Source: Branchiostoma floridae
Lineage: Eukaryota; Chordata; Leptocardii; Amphioxiformes; Branchiostomatidae
Assembly: GCF_000003815.2 (NCBI RefSeq)
Contig: NC_049980.1
Span: forward strand, 3,756,689-3,804,958
Reading direction: 5' to 3'
Length of the DNA: 48,270 bases
Shown: piece after piece, positions 24,618 to 35,600 of the stretch
How the letters are laid out: each line of letters starts with the position of its first letter
How positions within the stretch are numbered: position 1 is the stretch's first letter
Notes under the pieces: model-generated
The model's input: only the letters and a program-made list of their open reading frames with translations
Database searches by the model: none
Told to the model about the DNA's origin: nothing
Made by a program: the position numbers and the translations under genes

Positions 24618-25734
24618 CTGTAAAAACAAGAAGATCATGAATAACATTATAACATATGAAACATTTGTTTGATTTCATTGTTTCATTGTTCTGGTTTTTT
24701 GTTTTGGCATTTGATAGCTAATGATTCAAAATACATAGAGATCCTACCTTTTTTGCTCAAATTCCGACTTACTTCTACATGATTTGTAAATTATGTTTTG
24801 TATTTATTATTTCTTTTGATCATTTGTAGTATAACTTCTATTCCGTTAGTATACTTCACGTTATGATTTCAACTTATGTGTTTGTTTTTTTCGCTCACTT
24901 TGATTATGTATAATTCAATTATTTCTGCGACTTAGTTCTGGGGGAGGCCCAAGAAAAGCTACATAGCCTTCTGCCCAACCCCCGCATGTACTTCAATTAT
25001 GTATATAAATTTGTTTTAATCCATGTCGTTATGTGCGAATAAACAAAGAAAGAAACAAACAAACAAACAAGGACACACCTAGCACTACGTCACCTTTGTT
25101 GACATATTGAAAAAGTAATAAATAGCCACCTGTTATGTCATCCCTTCCACAAATGTGGCAAAACTAGATATCATAAATAGATAAATAAGTCCAAGCCTTT
25201 ATGATCATGTTATAGAAAAAGAAATCTTGAAGATGAAACCAGAACACATAATCTCCTACTGAGAAGACGACTTCAATGTTGCTCTTCCATGGAGACAAAA
25301 AATTGGCATACAGAATTACAATCGCTTCGATAAGTAGGATATTCCAATTCAAATCATTATTATTAATTATCAAGTTCTTTGCTACAAACAGAATGTGGCA
25401 CATTTGGAATATTAAAGATAATTCGAAATGCTCTTTCTGTGGCGAAGACAAAGAAAAATTTTGAAATTGCTATATTGTAACACCATTCTGAAAAAAAACA
25501 TTAAAACTTGAGGAAATATATTGCTAGGAAATATTTTCAAATCGTGAGGTATCAAAACTGTCTATCAAATTAAAGTTTATTAGATTCATTCATACTTATA
25601 CAGCATGGAGAAAAGTGTAGCCACACGCCAAAACAAATTGTATTCAAATTATATTTCGAATGCCACATGATTGTTGCCAGCACAGCTGTATTGCACAAGT
25701 TTTACCTGTTTGAAGATACACACAAGTCTCGACC

Positions 25735-25850
25735 TAGTTCTCGCAACTCTCGCGAGAACTGGCCGGGTTACTCCGTGATCAAGATAGATTGATACACGTA
25801 GCCATCGAACATTTGGAGGTACATGTGCTTACCTCTAGAATGTAGTCAAT
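25735..25850 (+). repeat. fragment related to the MITE at 37354-37647
   Basis: Contains ctctcgcgaga, ctccgtgatcaagat and catttggaggtac in the same order as the right half of that element. The rest of 24618-25930 shows nothing else recognisable. Confidence 0.6.
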
Positions 25851-25930
25851 GCTTGATGAAAATACCATTAAATGCACTTCTTTGCTTGTTATATGAATAA
25901 AATTTTAGAAATGAAAAATAAAATAAAAGC

Positions 25931-26328
25931 TTACTTCTGGCATACATATAACAGTTCAGCTTCGCAGATGTTATCGTTCCACTCATCGCTGGACGGGACA
26001 AAATGCGCACACCGCTCACTCCCGCTGCTTGGATTCCCCGGACTCCAGTTCTTCCATCCGGACCCGAGAGAAGTGTTATCCTCCCACGTCCACTCGTCAT
26101 ACTGTCCGCCTGGCCTATCCAAGTCGTTCAGGCCGATCCAGTACCTGCCGCCAGATCTTTGACTGTCATGGATGAGGTTGGCGATGAATGTGTTTGTTGC
26201 TTCGTCCTTGGGCATGGCGAGTAGGGACTGTACATTCGCACATGCACTCCTGGCTTCTAGGTACGTCCGGGAAGACTCCCCGAGACGGAAGCATTCTGTG
26301 CCGAGTGGCCTGAAGTAGACTGGGCAAC
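25931..26328 (-). CDS. MACPF gene, C-type lectin domain exon (stop)
   Basis: A single-exon CTLD of about 131 residues. Visible hallmarks are [15 protein letters not shown], the motif [22 protein letters not shown] and [17 protein letters not shown]. The WND site is intact, but the loop has P-G-N-P instead of E-P-N or Q-P-D, so the sugar preference is uncertain. TAA at 25931-25933 ends the frame and overlaps a strong donor (agaa|gtaagc). Confidence 0.92.
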
Positions 26329-29300
26329 CTAAGTGAAACAATAATAGTTTTCTGCCTCAGTCTCGGATGGTATAGCAATGAAATCGCAATGGTCGTAGAA
26401 TGACTAAATTGTTGATGTTGATAATGGGGGACATTCCTCTAAGACAAAAACAAAACATGTCCGTACGGTCATGTATGAAGCATGGTATAGGCAAGAACTG
26501 CTTACAAGTTAGGGGCCCTGACCTTTNNNNNNNNNNNNNNNNNNNNNNNNNNNNNNNNNNNNNNNNNNNNNNNNNNNNNNNNNNNNNNNNNNNNNNNNNN
26601 NNNNNNNNNNNNNNNNNNNNNNNNNNCAAGCAGATTCCTCCGGTGGCATTAAAACAGTAACATAAGCTGGGGAAGGAATTAGCCGGCAAAGGAGGATCAT
26701 TTGCCACTCCCTTGCCAGCTAATTCATTCCCCAGCTTATGTTACTGTTTTAATGCCACCGGAGGAATCTGCTTGGAGATTAGTTGTAAGTCAATATTCAG
26801 GTTGAGGGTAAGCAAGGTGCACTCGCGATCGACTGCCCAACTCAAATGCTGGCCCCTCCCATTATGATTACATACAGCTACAACACTCACGTAGTTGGCA
26901 TCTGTCACCCGTGTATCGGTACTGAGTCTGACAGGCGCAGATGAACGAGTTAACGCCCTGTTCGGTGCAAACTCCGTTGTTTTGACAGGGGTTGGGAGAG
27001 CAGTTGTCCACGTCTGTGGACATACACAGTAGAACAGCATTGTCAACCTTACAGACGACTTCATGATCAAAACTTTGAAACAAATCTATAGTTTCAAATC
27101 TGCATCATTTTCATAATGGCCCCATAATCCACGCAAAGAATGGAGGAGAGGGAGAGAGAGAAAAAAAGATAGGACAAGAGACAGAGAGATCGAGAAAGAA
27201 GAGAAAGGGAACGAGGGAGAGGGACAAATAGAGAGGGAGAGAGGGATTGTAAGAGGGAAAAAGAAAGAGAGGCTAGGATAGAGAATTGGGGAGAGAGCTT
27301 GCAAGATTCAAAGAAAGTAACAGAGAGAGAGAGAGAAAGCAAAGAAATTAAAATACAGGGGATACAGGTAGATAGAAAACAGGAATTTTTTCCTTTTTGA
27401 TATAAGTAAAGTAGACGTAACCAATCACCATAACACTCTGTAGCTCCTTCTTCGCTGTTGTATCCTTCAGCACAAGCCTCACAGCTACTGGACCCTACAT
27501 CCGTGCTGTACTGCCCTGCGGGACAGTCGTCACAGCTACTGGCCCCTCCACTTGTGCTGAACTGTCCGGCTGGACAAACTTGACAGCTCGTGGACCCTGC
27601 ATCCGCGCTGTACTGCCCTGCGGGACAGTCGTCACAGCTACTGGCCCCTCCACTTGCGCTGTACTGTCCGGCTGGACAATCTTGACAGCTCGTGGACCCG
27701 GCACTTGTGCTGAACTGTCCGGCTGGACAGACCTGACAGCTACTGGACCCGCTGCCGGAGCTGTACTGTCCGGAAGGACAAGCTTCGCAGCTGCTGGCCC
27801 CGCTGTTCGCGCTGTACTTGCCAGCAGGACACTCCTGACAGTACTGTGATCCTAAGCTGCTGAACTGGCCGGCTGCACATTCCAGACAGCTGGTTCTCTC
27901 CGGACTGCTGTGGGTCCCCGCGGGGCAGATTTCCTCCATCTCGTCTCCTCTCACACACTTATGACCAGGCTGACACTGGTCACACCTGAACCCACCTTCG
28001 TCTGCAAAAAAAGTGGGATTAACTGATTAATTATCGATCCAGTTTAGCTCACTGAAGAATAGTTCTTCCACTGGTCGTGACAGAGAAGCGAGCCGCTATG
28101 TACAGTTTTTACAGGTTCATCGCACGGGGAAATAATCCTATTTTCTACAAGCTCACTGAACAATGTGTAGCCTTTTTTAAGGACTGCATCACTTTGCGTG
28201 CAAGTCGGATGGAACCGAACTCACGGCTTCTTGTCTCTCATTGTATTTACCATCGTAGCAAGTGTAGTCCAGGCCAACTACATGTAGCTTCATTAATAAC
28301 TGGGACAGGACCAATTCAGTAAGGAGGTTCGTGCTTAGTATAATGCTAAACTTTCTTTCAACACAAAGGTTTTACACGGATCAAAGTTTTAACGAACACT
28401 GTCGCATTCTTCAGGATCACTACTAACGACAAATCACTTCAGAACGTAAACTCGCGAGAGTTACAGACACATGATCACATTGACACGTGATGTTGCGGAT
28501 ACGCGACGTCAAAAATTTGATGTGTATATATCTTTGTGTTGGAAGAAAGTTTAGCATTGTACTGTACTGTAATTATCACGAACACAGAGGATCTTTCATG
28601 ATAAGTTGAGGTTCGTGCTTATTTTATTGATATGGAAAGTGAATCAAAACGCTAAACAATGGTAAATAGCACCAGATTAGAATTGTATTTGAGCGCACAT
28701 ACAAATATAACACACCTTATAGAAAAATTGCTGACACTTCCAACTGAATCAAACTATACGGACTTACCCCTCTAAATTTTCGGTCAATCTCCGTCGACCT
28801 CGTTCACAGAATGACCCATTCTATCTCCAGCAGTGACGTCAGGAACACACCACGTTTGCAGGAGGGAGTCATAAGTATCAGGAAGTCTATGTCGCCCCCC
28901 CGTCTATGTTGACGCCCCGTTGTTTGATCTAATATACACTGATACTTATGACTCCCTCTTGCAAAAATGGTGTGTTCCTGACGTCACTGCTGGAGATAGA
29001 ATGGGTCATTCTGTGAACGAGGTCGACGGAGATTGACCGAAAATTTAGAGGGGTAAGTCCGTATAGTTCAATTCAGTGTTTGAAGTAAAGTGATAGGAAT
29101 TTTTCTATAATGTATTCTACAAACATAGATGAACTTTCATGCTACAACACACCTTGTGCAACAGCCTTTTGGCCCGGGCTGCAGCCTTCCAAGCAGTCAC
29201 CATCCGAAGTGGTGTACCGGCAGACACTACAGTCACCACTGTAAGGCCCTGTGCAAACTTGTGATCCGCTGCCACTCACATCTTCGCAGAAGGTACTGCA

Positions 29301-29621
29301 CACTAGAGAATACCGAGAAAAATCATGACAATCCGTCAACACTTTCTTGTCTTATTTTCAGTCGACGTTTGAAACAAAATCGGTCCCTGCAGTTCCAAAT
29401 AAACCGCTAGGTGCTTAGGTGCTTACTCTCTGTCACAATAGCTATCTACAACTAAGATGACAGAAGACATAACCATAGCATGTTCAGAACACGAGATAGA
29501 AAAACCGGAATTTCCGCTGCAGTGCCTAAAAAAGCTACCCAGTATCAAACTTGACCTTCGGTTTCCCCACCACTACCCAGCTACCAAATATCCGCCCAAG
29601 GCTTCTCGAGTTATGATATTT

Positions 29622-29683
<62 letters not shown>

Positions 29684-32600
29684 ACACACACAGACAAACA
29701 CAGAAAACATTACCTTCTTGTTGAAGGTAACAAGAACAGGTTGTAAATAATTATGTGGCAGTAGTAGTAAGAACAATATGATAGCCTAAGAATGTACAAA
29801 GTGATAGGCTTGACTTAGCCTCCGTTGCAGTCTTCGAACGGGGCTGGATTTTTTTTTTTTTGGGGGGGGGTGGGGTAGGGACAAACTCCCTTCCACAGCA
29901 AACTCCCTTCCTCGGCAAACTCCCTTTCCCGTCACAAGAGAACATAGACAACGGAGGCTAGGCTTAACTTGCACTTGATAGAAATGAAGAAGTAGTCAAA
30001 TTCCTACTAAGTTCCAACCTTTGCACACATTTCCATCGTCATAGTGGGTGAGCGGGCATTCCGTCACACAGGTCACAGTTCCTCCATCACCGCTTTCTTC
30101 CATCTGTTTTATGCCTAAACGGGCAATAAAAGAAATATACGGTGCGTGTTCACAATTGTGCATCAACGAGTAAAATGCGTTCTTTTTGATAAAAGGAAAA
30201 GTAATATTCGCAATCTTATGATCTTATTTCTTTTTTTTTTAATTGCATTCTGTATAACTTGTTTCCTGCCTGACAAGTGGTCTTGGACTGTTACGACGTT
30301 TGCCTATTCATTGAAACCCGACTTGTTGCGCCTTGCGACACATGGTAAAGGTCCCTTGCTGTTTCAGTAGCTGGGTATATTTTAAAGTGTTGCTAGCCCC
30401 TCCCCTTTAAGGTGCTCAAGGCACTTTCTCGAACATGGAACCCCCCTCCGAAAGACTGGCGCAGCTCCGAACAAGATGCCCTGCCCAGGATTAAACTAGG
30501 GTCTCCCAGTCACCAACGGTCTCCCAGTTACCAAAACTAACATGAACCAGAAGCTCAACTGTGAAGTTGAGCTACAGAGACATTCCTAATACTATCTAGA
30601 CGGGGGGGGGGGGGGGGGCTAAAAGTGCCTGCGCCAACTTTGACGTCGTATAACTGCCGAACGACGTGTGCTAGCTATAGGACTACAAAACTTGGTGACT
30701 TTTCCTAAAATATTGTTGGCAACAATTCTGTGCAAACAGAGTTTGTGATTTTCTTGTTGCCATGGCAACGGGTTTCTGACAGTCATATTTTACCAAATTT
30801 ACTAATTTAAAATGCATTTTTAATTAACTATTCATAATTTATGCAAAAGAGCCCGTTTCAGGAATAAAAAAATGCCCGGTCTATATTGGGTTAACACTTT
30901 TTTTCTAAGACTAGTACTAGATGGAACTCTTACATTACATAGGCCCCTGTAACACTTCTATCAAAATCATGAAAGAGTTGAACAGTTCACAAAAGTGAGA
31001 TTTCACCCAAACCTGTAGATTCCCGTTTTAACATTAGGTCTTGATGATTCAATTACATAGATGACATAAGCGCGCTCATCAAGCTTTGTCTGTTTCAATA
31101 CAAATACAATAGAATAAGTCGTGTGAAACAGCTCCAAAATGAGCGAATAGGTGCTGCAAATTGCAAACAAATATCATAACAAAATAGATACTGATGTCAT
31201 ACAATGCAAAAGTCAATACCAAAGTTAAAGAACAAAATGTAGAATCTATTGTCAGGTAAACCATTCGTGGGGCCGCGTAGCACAGTGGTATTGTATTCGG
31301 CCCATGATCGAGAGGTCGCCGGTTCGAATCCGCCTACCGTGTTGCCGGTCTTGTGCCCTTGGGAAAGGCACTTTACACGACTTTCCTCACTTTACTCAAG
31401 TGAAAAATGAGTCGTCCCTCGGATAGGACGTTAAATGGAGGTCCCGTGTATGGGGAGAGCCATACCCCATGCACGTTAAAGAACCCCCACACGTGCGATG
31501 GTGCGGTGTGCGTTGGTGCAAATCCTTCTGTCGGGAGTTGGTGATTCACTTCAAATCACCCGGATGGAGGCCTGGCGAACCTCTGTCTCGTATCAGCCAC
31601 ATGGTGAATTACATCATTCACCCAGACGGGAGACCTGGCGCATCCCCGTCTTGTAATTAGCCTACGAAAGGGTATGTCACCCCGTAAGGGGCGGTATAAC
31701 CCCGTCGTGTGTAGACATGTGCGAACATGTCTACATTTGATCACGTCGACCGATGATGATGATGAAACCATACTTTGTGTGTTCAGTCATTTGTTCAAGT
31801 TCAACCTTCCTGACCACTTAGATTTCATAATGAAGGCAACTTTTTTCTTGGTAAACATTTTTCCTTTGCACGCTCGCTTCAGTTTCGGGTTTCAATACGA
31901 GCGATCGCGATGATGTCACGGTGACGCATTGGTAGGCAAAAAGCAGGTGTTTGGCAAAAGATTGATTTACATATTAACCAGCAATTTGAGCCACTAATTT
32001 GAATATCAATTGTTGATCCAATCTACTGACGTCCTGGTAGGCAACAACCGCCCAATAGCCCGTATATGAACAGCTACAGCGATCGCTCGTATAGGATGTC
32101 ATCCATATTATCAAACTAACATGACCTTACATTATCAATCATTTCAGTTTGAATATCGTTGTCATTATTCTATAACATGCGGTAGAAATGTAATGTACGG
32201 AAGTTTAGACCAAGTTGGACATGTGTTACCCTGGGTGCCAGCCGGGATCGGGCAGCTAAGACAGATTTTTCGGTGGCCCAAGACAGTCAGGCCCGCCGAT
32301 CTCCTATTAGCGCTCGGGGGAGATAACGCCCGAAGGAGGTCCACCTGGAAAGGGTAGCGAAAACTCCTTCGGGATCAAATTTCCCGGAGCGCCAATGTGA
32401 GATCAGCGGGCTGACTGCCTTAGGTCCCCGAACAAAACTCGCCAGCTACCCGATCCTGTCTGGCCCCCAGGGTAGACATGCATACATACAGGTACACTTG
32501 TTGGTGTCAGTAGCCAGTTCCATGTGTTCCGGACAGGTAGCCACGCATGTGAAGGAACCGATTTTCCCTTCTATGTAGGGGAATCCAACACTGTAGTGTT

Positions 32601-35600
32601 TGCATGCTATACAGTCTGTCGGCGAGTCAGATCCGGTCGTCCTACACCCTGCAAAAAAAACACAGTTATACGTCAGTATTGAGTCTTACATTAAACCATA
32701 TTTGTTATCACCTAGCATAGTAGGGGCATCTTCTCTGGATAGTTTTAAAGAACGCTTGCAGATAGATGTGCAAAAGTTAGCTGTGACAGGTCGTTTGGTG
32801 CAATATAACCAGCTGTTGTCTTGCCGCGTGCCTGCGAAGCTGGTGTGTTACACCGAAGGGCGGTTATGTCGGCTATATAGATACAGAATACAGCTTTAGC
32901 AAATGTCTTTTTATGTATATTAGTGCGCACCGTCACGTCGCTATACCCCCGCTATATTTCCACTAGAACGACGCTCTCACCACGATCTCGCTGCGAGCTA
33001 AAATTTGACAGATCGCTCAACGAATTGTATGGAAAAGAAACGAATCCTATTACACTTTGTGCGTTTTATTGCCATCTCATTTATACTTTTACATTTTGTA
33101 TGAAAGTGAAGGTTACACATATTCAATGTAGGTCGCAGTCAGAGCGCAGCGCGATCGCCGTCTATAGCTTGTGGAAAGGGGCATTATGTTTATTGACGTA
33201 GGCTTTTCGACTTGGGTTTGAATTCGAACTTAAGAGGGTGAGCTTTTTATGATTCTTTATCATTTACCATGATAATATCGTGTATTTGTAATCTAACTGT
33301 TGCTTCACGTACACGTTTGTGCTTCTTGTCAGCTCTTGACAATAGTGACACGCTCAGATATGGTAAACGACGGCCGTTTGAAATGGTGACGGCCGTTGAC
33401 GTTCACGAGACGGACAACAACGTGGCTTCCGTCACTAAAAAAAGGACGGCCCAAAGGAGGAACCAAAGCAACGTGCTTACTAGGGCGATGACCACTCATG
33501 CGCAGTCGCAGAAAGCATTGTAGCATTTTAGCCTATTCCAGACTTGTAGCAGCCCTTTTCATGGAAAAATGTAAGAGAAATTTCATATTGATGAAACAGT
33601 GCAGGGTGCAGATTTTCAGATTTGGTCAAGAAACAAGGTTTCGGTCCATTTCTTTTGCCTGTGCAGACCCCTACTATGAAGTGGTAAGTCCCTAACTTGA
33701 CGTCATCAGAAACCAAGATGGTGGCGTATTTGAAAGCAGCGGTAAATTCTAATGCCAATATTTACATTATCGCTAATACGGATTGCCATTGGTGTTCACT
33801 GCCCTGCTTACCATCACACTCCTCGTGACACTGCTGCGAGCACCTCCCGTGGTCCTTTCTCGTTCCCTCTCGGCAGACGATGAAGTCTTGCGCCGGTTGA
33901 TCTATGATAGACACTCCCATAACCTTGACCGGGTACATCCCACTGCCAAACGCGTAATACTGAAGACTCAGGATCTCGTCGATCTCAAAGTCTAACCAGA
34001 CGTGGGGCCGCTCCTGTGGGAGATAGACATGACAGTCAAAACCTGTCCAAGTGACCACTTCTTCTTAGCGACCACCTGGTCATTACGATCGCTTTTTCTC
34101 GGTCCCGAAAATTTTCCCCATTGACGTAAGCATTAAGCGACCTCTTCACAATGACCACCTGGCCATCGCGACAGCCAAATATTGGGACCATATCGCTGCC
34201 CATAACGACCGCGTCATTTTTAAATCATCAGGTGTCATCGATTTTCAATGATAACTAGCGCGATTTTGCGGCGAATTCGGCCAGTTTGCGTCAGATTTTG
34301 ACTACCATTCCGATGTTATGTTCAAAATAAAGATGGCAGCAGATACACGTGTGTGTGCTAGCTATTTGCTATTAAACACGACGGAAACCATTTAAACTAT
34401 GTATCGGGCATGCTGTGAGTCGATACTCTTCTAACCAACCACCTGACCAAATCGACCGCTTTTTGCCAGGTTCCCTGGGTGGTCGTCTTGCGCAGGTTTG
34501 ACTGTACTTGCAACGGCCAATAGCATTGAGAGTGGCCACACTAATGCGTATATACAAGTCCGTATGAATTGCGTATTACCATTTGACTTTGACTTTTCAG
34601 TATATCGAACGGAAAGAAATCGTTTTTTTTTTCGGCCGCAAACTTTACCTATAACTAAAAACGTAAATACGGAATTCATACGGACTAAATTGAACATATG
34701 CGCACAAGCGTGAACGCTACCATAGATTTAACATTTTGTTGTAAGTCAGAACTTCAAACAGATTTCTGCATCAAAAGACAGACTAGGAACTCTTTATATA
34801 TGCTGTAGTTTGAAATGTCACATTTTTTGAAATAATGAAGAAAGGCAAAGAGAATGCAGGAAAAAACTTCCCGGTGTGAGTGGATCACACTTTACATAAC
34901 AGTCGGTATCTGAAAATGGGCTTCAAAATTTACAGCAAGTTGAAGTGGGTAGACTCAAAAGAAGAAGGCACATGTGAAAAAAAGCAACGAGTTCCATTCT
35001 ACAATCAGTAGACAAATGCGTATTTTTTTATATATATAGTAAGGTTCTTTCTGCACAATCAAGGAGTACTTACTTCCAACGTTTCGATGTCTATGAGACA
35101 CCATCATTAGGGGAGAATTGGAAACTACTTCTTGCTGCTACTTATAGCCGGTGTAGGTGGCGCTGCAGCAGCAAGAATGCCGTCCCAAACGTGGCTCAGC
35201 TTGTATCCCCCTCGTCTCTGTTCACCTACATCGGCTATAAGTAGCAGCAAGAAGTAGTTTCCAGTCAATCTACCCTGACGATGGTTTCTGATAGACATCG
35301 AAACGTTGGAAGTAAGTACTCCTTGGTTGTGCCGAAAGAACCTTACTACATTGGGAATATGAATAATAATTGCCAGCCTGATGAAGTTATTTACGGGCTT
35401 ATGATTTTAGCTCTAACCTCGTTATCAGGCGTCTTGCCGTACTGTATGGTTGTCACGCCGCTAATGGTATCTTCCGTTACGCAGACGAAGTACGACTGGT
35501 ACAGGTTGGAAGATCCCAGACTACTGGCGCCATCTTGAAGCTGTGTTGTCAGCAGTCGCATAGACTTCAGAGAGAAAGAAAATTGAAAATGAACTCCATT

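Larger units (their letters stand above)
35039..35346. mobile_element. 308-bp fold-back MITE, TA target duplication
   Basis: Arms of roughly 120 bp (gtaaggttctttc and gaaagaaccttac at the tips) flanked by TA (35037-35038, 35347-35348). Each arm carries one hammerhead-like hairpin. It ends 71 nt from exon 35418-35540. Confidence 0.9.

Noticed and set aside
24453-24647. Frame with VEEGVKVSEHSFSPMEIYMV as a coding exon of the MACPF gene
   Set aside because: Its phase (0) does not fit the incoming phase from the lectin exon; kept only as a possible untranslated exon.
27580-27849. Plus-strand 89-residue frame ([18 protein letters not shown])
   Set aside because: Shadow of the minus-strand GCC2/GCC3 repeats.
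31269-31345. True tRNA gene
   Set aside because: A and B boxes are present, but the acceptor stem does not close and the sequence continues as a SINE body.
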